Positions 28,756 through 36,650 of a stretch of DNA of 64,000 nucleotides are shown piece by piece. Source of the stretch: Aneurinibacillus tyrosinisolvens (lineage in GTDB: Bacteria; Bacillota; Bacilli; Aneurinibacillales; Aneurinibacillaceae); contig NZ_BBWZ01000009.1 of NCBI RefSeq assembly GCF_001015055.1, positions 62,001 to 126,000 of the forward strand, in the 5' to 3' direction. The notes under the pieces were generated by a model. That model was not told the DNA's origin, did no database searches, and saw only the letters and a program-made list of their open reading frames with translations. The position numbers and the translations under genes are program-made. Numbering within the stretch: the first letter of the stretch is position 1; each line of letters opens with the position of its first letter.

Positions 28756-29120
28756 CTTGTGGAGAAACCAGATAGGAGCGTTCTTATCCCAGCAAGGAGG
28801 TCCTCAATAACAAAGGGCCGCGGAATGAAGAGCTCTCCTTTGTTTTCCGTTCCACCAGCCGGGTTAAACCGTTTATTTCGCTCTGTAAGCATAATAATCG
28901 GTACAGTCGTTACCTCGCGAATCTGCCTGTACATTTCGTTTTCACGTACACCCGGAAACACAAGCCCAAGAAGGATAACATCCCATTCTTCCTCAATAGC
29001 GCTGGATAATCCGGCCTTCCCCTCATAAACGACGGTTACCTCAAACCCTTCATACTTTAATTCCAGTTCGATAAAACGGGCAAGCCGTTCCTCGTTTTCT
29101 ATGATCAGCACTTTTTTCAT
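28752..29120 (-). CDS. Stand-alone pseudo-receiver domain, degenerate paralogue of the adjacent response regulator
   Basis: 122 residues from the ATG at 29120, which follows AGGAGG; there is no DNA-binding domain. It aligns without gaps to residues 1-115 of the neighbouring regulator. Three phosphorylation residues are lost: Asp9 to Asn, the acceptor Asp52 to Gly (LLGLVFPG) and Lys101 to Arg (IPRP); Thr79 is kept. So it cannot be phosphorylated in the usual way. The intact frame and good ribosome site argue that it is expressed. It may bind the kinase or regulator as a decoy. It runs tail-to-tail with the kinase gene. Confidence 0.8.
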   Translation of the reverse strand: MKKVLIIENEERLARFIELELKYEGFEVTVVYEGKAGLSSAIEEEWDVILLGLVFPGVRENEMYRQIREVTTVPIIMLTERNKRFNPAGGTENKGELFIPRPFVIEDLLAGIRTLLSGFSTS

Positions 29121-29165
29121 GGTGCGTATCCTCCTGTTACCTGCGTACAACTTCCGAAGAGCGGA

Positions 29166-29459
29166 TTATCCCGCGTCAACGAGTGCTCCGATCCCATCGG
29201 CTTCTGAAAACACAAGATCGATGAGCAGTCCATCGGGAACGAAGTTGTGATACTCAGATAAGTACAGCGCGATCGAATCAATGAGTTCCTGCTCATACAA
29301 GTGGCTGTGCTGCCAGCCCTTCTTTACCTCTGCAGAAAACCCGCGTGCCGGGTTAAATTGAAGGTCTACGTCAATATCCTGCGGAGAGCAGTGGTGCTGC
29401 CTGGCAGCAAATACACAGCATGAATCAATAACATCCTGTTCAGAGAAATAAAGTTTCAC
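29166..29459 (-). CDS. DUF2653 (YxcD-like) protein, copy 1
   Basis: 97 residues. The N-terminal LYFSEQDVIDSCCVFAARQH, the central GFSAEVKKG and the C-terminal LIDLVFSEADGIGALV match the DUF2653 family pattern (B. subtilis YxcD). It is small and soluble. It follows the Gly-rich membrane protein gene by 26 bp in one cassette; a second copy of the same two-gene cassette is divergent at 30150-30868. The function is unknown. Confidence 0.75.
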   Translation of the reverse strand: MKLYFSEQDVIDSCCVFAARQHHCSPQDIDVDLQFNPARGFSAEVKKGWQHSHLYEQELIDSIALYLSEYHNFVPDGLLIDLVFSEADGIGALVDAG

Positions 29460-29485
29460 TTGTTTTCTTTCCTCCTTATACCGGC

Positions 29486-29956
29486 CTAGCGGAAAAAGAA
29501 TCGGCGGGCTAATTTAAACAGTACCACGATAATGATAAGATCAATGATTAATCCCATGAATGAAAAACCTTGCGACATGCCTCCGTATCCCCCATAGCCG
29601 TAACCTCCGCCAAATGGGTGGAACATGCTGCCAAGCATACTGCCAATTAGAGCGCCGCCCCCAAAAGCTGCGGCATGAGACAGGAAGCCGCCGCCCTTGC
29701 CTGGAGTGGAATTGTTATAATTATGGTAAGATCCGTTTCTAACATTGGAGGAAGGTGAACGGTAGCCGGAATGGTAAGTAGAACCGTTTGAATAAGAACC
29801 ATTTGATTGATAGCCGCCTGTGTGGCCGCTTCGAGTTATCGAACTCCCGCCGTAATGGCCGGTTGAATGTCCGCCGCTAAAACCTTTTGCAAAGGCGGGA
29901 ATCGGTGCCAGCATTAGAATGCCTATGAGTAGAAATGTCATTATTCTTTTATACAT
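29486..29956 (-). CDS. Gly/Ser-rich exported membrane protein, copy 1
   Basis: 156 residues from the ATG at 29956 with an AAGGATG site. A signal peptide ends around PAFAKG. A low-complexity Gly/Ser/Tyr/His stretch (SGGHSTGHYGGSS, YSNGSTYHSGYRS) follows, then a Gly-rich hydrophobic segment (FGGGALIGSMLGSMF), a GYGYGGYGG patch and a C-terminal TM helix with a basic end (LIIDLIIIVVLFKLARRFFFR). The same plan is seen in the divergent gene at 30150. It is probably a cell-surface protein; no enzymatic motif is present. Confidence 0.75.
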   Translation of the reverse strand: MYKRIMTFLLIGILMLAPIPAFAKGFSGGHSTGHYGGSSITRSGHTGGYQSNGSYSNGSTYHSGYRSPSSNVRNGSYHNYNNSTPGKGGGFLSHAAAFGGGALIGSMLGSMFHPFGGGYGYGGYGGMSQGFSFMGLIIDLIIIVVLFKLARRFFFR

Positions 29957-30002
29957 AAACAATCATCCTTTCTAGCCTTTGTTTTTCATTATAGAAAATG
30001 AC

Positions 30003-30017
30003 CATTAAAATTTAATG
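30003..30017. promoter_or_regulatory. Palindrome CATTAAAATTTAATG, operator candidate 1
   Basis: Perfect 7-1-7 palindrome in the divergent region between the two DUF2653 cassettes, next to the promoter of the minus-strand cassette (TATAAT-like -10 at about 29988-29993). Confidence 0.6.
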
Positions 30018-30048
30018 AAAAATAAAAGCATGAGGCAGGGGTTTTTCT

Positions 30049-30063
30049 CATTAAACTTTAATG
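30049..30063. promoter_or_regulatory. Palindrome CATTAAACTTTAATG, operator candidate 2
   Basis: Second copy of the same palindrome, differing only in the centre base, 46 bp from the first and 14 bp before the ECF-type -35 element of the plus-strand cassette. Confidence 0.6.
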
Positions 30064-30077
30064 TAGGAATAAATAAT

Positions 30078-30105
30078 TGAAACCTTTTATGAACTCGTCC
30101 GTATA
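30078..30105 (+). promoter_or_regulatory. ECF-sigma (SigW-like) promoter
   Basis: TGAAAC (30078-30083), 16 bases, then CGTATA (30100-30105). This is an exact match to the B. subtilis SigW-type consensus TGAAAC-N16-CGTATA, placed 45 bp before the cassette start. Confidence 0.7.
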
Positions 30106-30149
30106 GAATAGGTGCAGCAAGATTTAAAGAGAGGGGTTTGGATATATCC

Positions 30150-30581
30150 ATGAAAAAAATCTTTACGTTATTTTTAGCCGTAGCTGTTTTCTTCGGTGCT
30201 GGAGGCTTTCTTCATCCCGACGAGGTAAGTGCCAAGAAATCTTATCGTTCAGGAACAAAAAGCTACCAGCCAGCCGGTACCAGCCAGAATAAGAATTCCA
30301 GCTTCAATAATTCGGATGCCAGCAAGGTGAACAAGTCCACAAGCAGCCCGCTCTCCACAGCGAAGAAGAGCAGTGGCGGATTTATGAAGGGGCTTCTGTT
30401 CGGTGGATTGGCCGGCATGCTGCTCGGAGGGATGCTCGGCAACCTTGGTTCGTTCGGAGCTATTCTTGGTCTCCTGGTCAATGTTCTGTTTGTTTTTGCG
30501 GCGATTATGATTATTGTAAGGCTGTATCGTTTCTTTAAAAAGAAGCGAAACCTGAGGGAATCTGAGTCGTGGAGACGATAA
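30150..30581 (+). CDS. Exported Ser/Lys-rich membrane protein, copy 2
   Basis: 143 residues from the ATG at 30150; a TTG at 30138 is possible. A signal peptide ends near DEVSAKK, then a Ser/Asn/Lys-rich linker, a Gly-rich hydrophobic segment (GGLAGMLLGGMLGNLGSFG), a TM helix and a basic tail (RLYRFFKKKRN). The plan is the same as in the divergent gene ending at 29956, though sequence identity is low outside the membrane part. Driven by an ECF-type promoter, it may respond to envelope stress. It overlaps the next gene by 13 bp. Confidence 0.75.
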   Translation: MKKIFTLFLAVAVFFGAGGFLHPDEVSAKKSYRSGTKSYQPAGTSQNKNSSFNNSDASKVNKSTSSPLSTAKKSSGGFMKGLLFGGLAGMLLGGMLGNLGSFGAILGLLVNVLFVFAAIMIIVRLYRFFKKKRNLRESESWRR

Positions 30582-30868
30582 AGCTGTCAGAACAGGATAT
30601 TATTAACGCGGTTTGCCTTTATGTAGCGGAGAAGAGGCAGATTAGCCCGCACCTTGTAAGCGCAGAACTGCTCTGGGATGAGGACTATGGTTTCTCAGCA
30701 GAAGTGTACGAAGGGAAGCGCAAACAAATTTTAATTGAAGCGAACATTTTAGAGGCCATGCGCTTCTATCTATACAATCATCTTCATAAGCATGCGTACC
30801 CCGATCGGCTTGAGTTAGAATTGCGTGATGAGGAAGGCGTTTATGCCTATGCATTGTATAATAGGTAA
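30569..30868 (+). CDS. DUF2653 (YxcD-like) protein, copy 2
   Basis: 99 residues from a GTG at 30569 inside the end of the upstream gene. KLSEQDIINAVCLYVAEKRQ, GFSAEVYEGKR and LELELRDEEGVYAYAL align with copy 1 at 29166-29459, so the two cassettes are paralogous. It is soluble and acidic; the function is unknown. A terminator closes the unit. Confidence 0.75.
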   Translation: METIKLSEQDIINAVCLYVAEKRQISPHLVSAELLWDEDYGFSAEVYEGKRKQILIEANILEAMRFYLYNHLHKHAYPDRLELELRDEEGVYAYALYNR

Positions 30869-30875
30869 TAAAGAG

Positions 30876-30908
30876 AAAAAACACACCGTCCGGAATGGTG
30901 TGTTTTTT
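30876..30908 (+). terminator. Terminator of cassette 2
   Basis: AAAAAACACACC (30876-30887) pairs with GGTGTGTTTTTT (30897-30908). Confidence 0.9.
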
Positions 30909-31037
30909 CATTATGAAAGAACATGGTTTTATATAAATAAGTACACATATTTTGGACAAGTGCACATCTAACATTATGAAAATTCGCTATAATGAGGAGA
31001 GGATGAAAGCACATAACGACAAGGAGCGACTACGAAT

Positions 31038-32322
31038 ATGAAAACCACTCTTCTATATGGAAAAGACGGGTTAACGATTGAAGTGCCGGATCGTGCAGTT
31101 ATAATTGAGCCAAAACACCTGGATGGGCTGGCAGATGAAGAAAAAGCTGTCCGGGAAGCATTGCAAAATCCAATCGGTACGCCTCCGCTCAGGGAAATGG
31201 TAAAAAGCACGGATCGGGTTGCGATCGTCATTAGCGATATTACGCGGCCCACGCCGAATGAAAGCTTGTTCCTTGGTTACTTAATGAACTGTCCCACGTA
31301 CCGCACGAGAATTTTGTCATTATTAACGGAACCGGAACGCACCGTGATCAGACGGAAGAAGAATTTGTTCAGATGCTTGGCCAGTGGGTTGTCGACCATA
31401 TTAAAATTGTCAACAACCATTGCCACGATAAAGAAACCCTCGTCAATGTGGGAAGAAGCCGATTTGGCTGCGATGTATACCTGAATAAAGAGTATGTGGA
31501 GGCTGATTTTCGCATTGTAACAGGATTCATCGAGCCTCACTTTTTTGCCGGATTTTCCGGCGGACCGAAGGGGATCATGCCGGGGATTGCCGGCATTGAA
31601 ACCATTCAAACCTTTCACAATGCCAGAATGATAGGAGACCCGCTGGCGACATGGGGTAACATGGTGGACAACCCGCTGCAGGATATGACCCGGGAAATTA
31701 ACGGAATGTGCAAGCCTCACTTTATGCTGAACGTTACGTTAAACCGTAGCAAGGAAATTACCCGCGTTTTGGCAGGCGAATTGTATGAAGCCCATGATAT
31801 AGGCTGCGCCTTCGCCAAAGAACATGCGATGATCCGGACGGATGACCGGTTTGATGTTGTTATTACATCCAACTCGGGGTATCCACTCGATCAAAATTTA
31901 TATCAGGCGGTAAAAGGAATGAGTGCAGCCCACAAAATTGTGAAACAGGGCGGCACGATTATTTGCGCGGCTGAATGCTCTGATGGGCTGCCTAGCCACG
32001 GCAATTATGCGCGCATTCTCCAGATGCGAAAAAATCCGCATGAAATTCTGGAGATGATTAACAGTGAACAGTTTGAAATGTTTGACCAGTGGCAGGTCCA
32101 GAAACAGGCGGTTATCCAGGTATGGGCAGATGTATACGTATATTCTTCACTGTCTCCGGAAGAGGTAGAGAAAGCGATGTTTAAGTTAAGTACACAGCAA
32201 ATATTGAAAAAACGCTGGAGGAGCTTGCAGGAAAGTACGGTGAGGACATGTCTGTTGCCGTATTGCCGCTCGGTCCGCTTACGATTCCATATGTAGAAGA
32301 GCCAGTTCATTCGGGGAGATGA
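31038..32322 (+). pseudogene. larA: Nickel-dependent lactate racemase-like protein LarA, two frameshifts
   Basis: Interconverts D/L-lactate or a related 2-hydroxy acid using a nickel-pincer cofactor. The N-terminus (VISDITRPTPN) reads from 31038, then loses frame. One missing G near 31268 restores PWLLNELSHVP, NGTGTHRDQTEEEF and the core with GFIEPHFFAGFSGGPKGIMPG (cofactor Lys) and FHNARM (His). A second missing G near 32199 restores TLEELAGKYGEDMSVAVLPL and the stop at 32320-32322. The reconstructed length is about 428 residues, normal for LarA. Both changes drop a G, perhaps sequencing error. It is the first gene of a unit with glycerate kinase. No larB/C/E is visible, so substrate and cofactor supply are unclear. 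Confidence 0.85.
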
Positions 32323-32327
32323 AAAAA

Positions 32328-33473
32328 TTGACTACAATTGTGATTGCACCTGATTCTTTTAAAGGAAGTTTGTCCGCAATGAAAGTAGGAACAACAATCC
32401 GGAAGGCGTTCCTATCAGAGATGGAGAATGTCCGTATTGAGGTCATTCCGATGGCTGACGGGGGAGAGGGAACATTGGATACACTTGTGTATGCTACCGG
32501 GGGACAAGTGACTGAACTTGAAGCAACCGGACCGCTCGGGGAGAGAGTGCTAACCGCATACGGCGTAACCGGAGACGGCAAAACTGCTGTCATCGAGATG
32601 GCGAGCGTGGCGGGGCTGCCTATGATTTCGAATGAAAAGCGAAATCCCATGCTGACGACGACATACGGAGTGGGCGAAATTTTACGCCATGCGCTTGATA
32701 GGGGATACCGGAGCTTTATTATTGGCCTTGGGGGGAGCGCGACGAATGACGGCGGCTGCGGAATGCTTCAGGCTCTGGGAGCAGTCTTCTTCGATAAAGA
32801 TGGCCGCCCGGTTGAATCGAATGGCGGGGCGATTGCGGCGATTGAATCCGTTGATTTTACAGGGCTGGATGCGAGGGTGCAGGAGTGCACCATCCGGGTG
32901 GCGAGCGATGTGGAAAATCCGCTCTGCGGACCTAACGGAGCTTCCTATGTATTTGGTCCACAGAAGGGAGCTGCCCCTGACCAGGTAGAACAGCTGGATC
33001 AGGCCCTGGCCGCTTACGCAAACCGGGTTGAACAGGCGCTGGGCAAATCCTTTCAGTTTGTACCGGGTGCCGGAGCGGCGGGAGGGCTGGGGTTTGCCTT
33101 GCTCGCCGTGGGAGCCCAAATTGAATCGGGAGCGAACATCGTGGCGGAAGCAACGGGTCTCGAACAGCGAATTCAGCATGCGGACTGGGTCATTACCGGA
33201 GAAGGACGGAGTGATTTTCAAACTCTGTTTGGCAAGGTTCCTTCCTATGTAGCGAAGATGGCGCAGCAGTATAACGTGAGGACCGTGTTGCTTTCAGGAG
33301 GTTTGGGGCAGGGCATTGAGCAATTATATGATTATTTTGTGAGCTGCCACTCGATTGTGCGCGGGCCGGCCACCTTAGAGGATTGCATGCAGAACGCGGA
33401 AACGTATTTGTTTGAAAGCGCAAGGGATATTGCAAGGCTTATTAACAGTGCGTCTGCTCTATCACCCCGGTAA
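32328..33473 (+). CDS. glxK: Glycerate kinase
   Basis: Phosphorylates D-glycerate. It is a 381-residue GarK/GlxK family kinase with IAPDSFKGSLSA at the N-terminus, PMADGGEGTLD, GLGGSATNDGGCGMLQALG, and late GEGRSDFQTLFGKVP motifs. A TTG at 32328 is preferred since GGGGAG lies 9 bases before it; the ATG at 32319 sits right on that site and overlaps the larA stop. Coupling with a LarA homologue suggests a 2-hydroxy-acid utilisation pair. In B. subtilis glxK lies near the DUF2653 gene yxcD, which may reflect an old neighbourhood. Confidence 0.92.
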   Translation: MTTIVIAPDSFKGSLSAMKVGTTIRKAFLSEMENVRIEVIPMADGGEGTLDTLVYATGGQVTELEATGPLGERVLTAYGVTGDGKTAVIEMASVAGLPMISNEKRNPMLTTTYGVGEILRHALDRGYRSFIIGLGGSATNDGGCGMLQALGAVFFDKDGRPVESNGGAIAAIESVDFTGLDARVQECTIRVASDVENPLCGPNGASYVFGPQKGAAPDQVEQLDQALAAYANRVEQALGKSFQFVPGAGAAGGLGFALLAVGAQIESGANIVAEATGLEQRIQHADWVITGEGRSDFQTLFGKVPSYVAKMAQQYNVRTVLLSGGLGQGIEQLYDYFVSCHSIVRGPATLEDCMQNAETYLFESARDIARLINSASALSPR

Positions 33474-33475
33474 CA

Positions 33476-33510
33476 AAAAAGATCCTTCCAAAAAACGGAG
33501 GGATCTTTTT
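33476..33510 (+). terminator. Terminator of larA-glxK
   Basis: AAAAAGATCCTTCC (33476-33489) pairs with GGAGGGATCTTTTT (33497-33510). Confidence 0.88.
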
Positions 33511-33643
33511 GGTATTTACCCTCTTTTCTGCCAGGAAATTCTGTGCTCGATGGTAATCAGGATAATATCCTTTGCCTATTGGGAAACTAAAAGGGTGTGG
33601 TTTATAAAATCCGATTCTGTACACGCGTAAAGGAGAAGGGCAT

Positions 33644-33817
33644 ATGGCAAAGGAAAAGAAAACAGAGAAGGTTAACAGGGAAGTGCAAATTCTTGGAACC
33701 CATGAGAAGGCATTAACGAACGTCTTTGAAACACATACGACATCCCAGCCCCAAATCATTGAAGAAGCGAAAAGCGCTCCCGGACGTTACGATAATAGAG
33801 AAGGCAAGTACGAATAG
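33644..33817 (+). CDS. 57-residue hydrophilic protein
   Basis: The ATG at 33644 follows AAAGGAGAAGGG. The product is Lys/Glu/Thr-rich (MAKEKKTEKVN, GTHEKALTNVFETHTTSQP), without membrane segments or cysteines. It has its own terminator. The family is not recognised; size and composition would suit a small spore or stress protein, but nothing shows this. Confidence 0.6.
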   Translation: MAKEKKTEKVNREVQILGTHEKALTNVFETHTTSQPQIIEEAKSAPGRYDNREGKYE

Positions 33818-33823
33818 ATAGGA

Positions 33824-33864
33824 AAAGCCGATTGGTACGCTGCAGCAGCATATCAATCGGCTTT
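33824..33864 (+). terminator. Terminator of the 57-residue gene
   Basis: AAAGCCGATTG (33824-33834) pairs with CAATCGGCTTT (33854-33864). Confidence 0.8.
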
Positions 33865-33946
33865 CTTACGTTTCAGGCACACAGCATTCCACTCATGCTT
33901 TATAATGGAATGAACAGAAGAACATTACAAAATAAGGTGTGAGAGT

Positions 33947-35281
33947 ATGCCTGATGCTATGTCTTATGAACAATGTCTCGATTATTTAACACAATTTAAC
34001 ACGAGGGTGACCGATCGGAGAAACGGAGCCCACCTCAAGACAATGAGAGAGCTTCTGGCTTTATTCGGGTTAGATACGGCGGGTTATCAGATTATCCAGA
34101 TTACAGGCTCGTGTGGAAAAGGGTCCACGGCCCATTTTCTTTCTTCCATGCTTGCCGCTCACGGAATTCACCATGGATTGTTTACCGGTCCTCATCTCGA
34201 TACGTATGAAGAGCGGTTCGCATACAATGGGGAAACAATTCCGGCTTCTCTTTTCATTTCCTTTATTGAAGAAATTAAAGCAAGACTTGAGACGGAGTAT
34301 GATGCAGAGAAGAGCGTAGGCCACATGCACGTGATGGTGTTAATTGCCCTCATGTTCTTTCAGAAAAAAGGCGCAGGGCTTCTTGTTTTTGAAAACGGAG
34401 TAGGAGGGGAAAGCGACCCCTCTAATGTTTTTGACCCTTTTATTTCCGTTATAACCGAAATCACGATCGATCATTCCCATTTGCTTGGAAACACCATTCG
34501 TGAAATCGTGCGGAATAAGGCGGCCATTATTAAGAAATCGACAGCCTATGCGGTGTGCGGCATGACTGAACCTCAAGCGAGGATTGAGTTGCAGCATGCT
34601 GAAAATGAACGAATCTCTACCCGATTTTTATATTGGAACAGAGAATACGAAAGCACGATCCGTGAGGTAACAAAAGCAGGGAGCCGGTTTGATTATAAGG
34701 GCTTTTCGCTTTCGCTGGATGGGGTAAAAATAAACATGCCCGGCCGCCACCAGGTACAGAACGCTTCCACAGCATTGTGTGTTATGGAAATTCTGCGCCG
34801 GGAAGGGTTCGGGGTGGAAGAGGAAGCGGTACGAAAAGGCCTTTCCTCGATGAGATTCTCGGGACGGATGGAGTGGCGGGAAGTGGGAGGAAGGAAAATC
34901 CTGCTCGATGGTGCCCACAATCCGCTCCAGCTCCAGGCACTTGCGAACTATGTGAAAGAGTCAGGTATTGAGAGGAAACGGATCCTTGTTTCTTTTACTT
35001 CCAACAGGGACATGGAGGAAACTGCCCGTCTTCTGGCGGAGATGAATGCCCCCTTCTACGCCGCACCGTCCCCTTTTAAGGAACGAAGGGTGGGCAGGGA
35101 GGATGTGGAGCGAAACTTTCACAAGTATGGGGTCGGCTGTACTTACTGCGATACAGTGGAAGAAGCTTTCAGGCAGGCAATGTCCGGCTTACAAGAAGAC
35201 GAGGTGCTTATTGTAACTGGCTCGCTCTATCTCGTTGGCTTTCTAAACAGCGGAAGGATGGAGGCCCTTTATGAGATATAA
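33947..35281 (+). CDS. FolC-like Mur ligase family protein A
   Basis: 444 residues resembling folylpolyglutamate/dihydrofolate synthase. ATP-binding loop ITGSCGKGST (residues 52-61), GLFTGPHL, FENGVGGESDPSNVF in place of the usual VGLGGRLDATN, HSHLLGNTIREIVRNKAAIIK, MRFSGRMEWRE and LDGAHNPLQL are all recognisable. So it should form an ATP-dependent amide bond, usually adding glutamate. The altered loop and a second FolC-like gene directly downstream (11-bp overlap) suggest the substrate may not be folate. It is the first gene of a two-gene unit converging on purU. A true folC is expected elsewhere in the genome. Confidence 0.8.
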   Translation: MPDAMSYEQCLDYLTQFNTRVTDRRNGAHLKTMRELLALFGLDTAGYQIIQITGSCGKGSTAHFLSSMLAAHGIHHGLFTGPHLDTYEERFAYNGETIPASLFISFIEEIKARLETEYDAEKSVGHMHVMVLIALMFFQKKGAGLLVFENGVGGESDPSNVFDPFISVITEITIDHSHLLGNTIREIVRNKAAIIKKSTAYAVCGMTEPQARIELQHAENERISTRFLYWNREYESTIREVTKAGSRFDYKGFSLSLDGVKINMPGRHQVQNASTALCVMEILRREGFGVEEEAVRKGLSSMRFSGRMEWREVGGRKILLDGAHNPLQLQALANYVKESGIERKRILVSFTSNRDMEETARLLAEMNAPFYAAPSPFKERRVGREDVERNFHKYGVGCTYCDTVEEAFRQAMSGLQEDEVLIVTGSLYLVGFLNSGRMEALYEI

Positions 35282-36617
35282 TACGATGCAGGAAGCGGAG
35301 GATTTTATTTATGCCTCCTATTTACGGGCTGTGAACTATATCCCGAAGGCGGATGACTCCATCACCCGGAGACCAGCGCTGACACGCGAACTTCTGGATC
35401 GAATGGGTGAGCCTGATAAAGGAATGAAGATTATCCTCGTAACCGGGAGTAAAGGAAAGGGCTCCACCTCCAGATTTATCTCTAGCATTTTAAGCCATTG
35501 CGGGTATAAGACCGGGCTTTTTACTTCACCGCACCTTGTACATTTCAATGAAAGAATACGCATTGATGGAAAAGCGATTTCAGACAGCGATTTTGTCCGA
35601 ATCTGCAGCGAAGTTTCGCCTTTTGCCGGTGAAATTGAGCAGAGGCTATCAAGGGAGGAGTACCAGGGGCCGGTAGGAATCACGCTTGCTGTGGCTCTGA
35701 AATATTACCGGGAGCGAGGGGTGGATTATGCGGTTGTTGAGACGGGCAGAGGAGGCTGCTATGACGATACAAATGTTCTCGCTAATGAGTGGGCGGTTAT
35801 CGGATCGGTGTTTGAGGAGCATATACCGTATCTCGGCTCCTCTCTCCGGGACATTGTGCGCCATAAAACAGGGATCGTGAAAGAGGGCACGCAGGCTGTT
35901 ATTGTGAATAAACAGAGCGGAGATGCGATGGCGTACATAGAGGGCATGCTGGCTGGCGGGAGTGGGGACGTATATTATTATGGCAGGCAGTTTCGCTCGT
36001 CTAATATAAGGCTCAGTAGAAGCGGTACACATTTTGATCTGCATACAGACCTGGCCGGCTACCCGGATCTACGCATTCCGCTGCTGGGCGCCTTTCAGGC
36101 TGATAACGTGGCAGCTGCGGTCAAAGCATGCGAATGTATCACAGGGAAGCCGCTTGCTCACGCCATAGTAAAAGAAGCGCTCCAAGGGGTACAGTGGCCG
36201 GGGCGGTGTGAAATCATCGACGAAAATCCAACGGTCGTATTGGATGGAACAATTAATGCGGCGTCTGCTGGGTATGTAAAGGAAGTTGTCGAATCAATAG
36301 GAGCGAGGAAGATTGCCTCAATTATTGCTGTGCCGGAGGATAAGGACTACGAAGGCGTGATGAGGGCAGCGGGTGCTTTCTCGGACAGGCTGATTGTTAC
36401 CAAACCTGATTCTTCACATAAAGCGTTTCCGGCGAATGCCCTGGAAACAGCGAGGCGGTTCAATAAAAAAAGCAAAGAGACAGGCACGCTGGCTGAAGCT
36501 GTTGAACTGGCAAAAGCAGACAGTGGGGTTGATTTAATTCTTATTCTCGGCACACAGACATTCATCGGCAGCGCCAAGCGGCTGTGGGACCAATCGCTGC
36601 TTGATCTCGGAAAGTAG
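35271..36617 (+). CDS. FolC-like Mur ligase family protein B
   Basis: 448 residues. P-loop VTGSKGKGST (58-66), GLFTSPHLVHFNERIRIDGK and GVDYAVVETGRGGCYDDTNVL, then SLRDIVRHKTGIVKEG, WPGRCEII and VLDGTINAASAGYV. The last replaces the near-invariant DGAHNP with DGTINA, and VFEEHIPYLG replaces the usual DH motif, so the acceptor site is altered. It starts within the end of gene A (ATG at 35271 after GGAGG), so the two are probably made together and may form a complex. A FolC-like ligase of unknown substrate is the safest call. Confidence 0.8.
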   Translation: MRYNTMQEAEDFIYASYLRAVNYIPKADDSITRRPALTRELLDRMGEPDKGMKIILVTGSKGKGSTSRFISSILSHCGYKTGLFTSPHLVHFNERIRIDGKAISDSDFVRICSEVSPFAGEIEQRLSREEYQGPVGITLAVALKYYRERGVDYAVVETGRGGCYDDTNVLANEWAVIGSVFEEHIPYLGSSLRDIVRHKTGIVKEGTQAVIVNKQSGDAMAYIEGMLAGGSGDVYYYGRQFRSSNIRLSRSGTHFDLHTDLAGYPDLRIPLLGAFQADNVAAAVKACECITGKPLAHAIVKEALQGVQWPGRCEIIDENPTVVLDGTINAASAGYVKEVVESIGARKIASIIAVPEDKDYEGVMRAAGAFSDRLIVTKPDSSHKAFPANALETARRFNKKSKETGTLAEAVELAKADSGVDLILILGTQTFIGSAKRLWDQSLLDLGK

Positions 36618-36650
36618 CGGGAGCACAGGTGCACTGTACTCCCATTGTAT

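Noticed and set aside
32682..33221. 179-codon frame antisense to glycerate kinase
   Set aside because: Arg/Pro-biased product without motifs; explained by the GC-rich sense gene.
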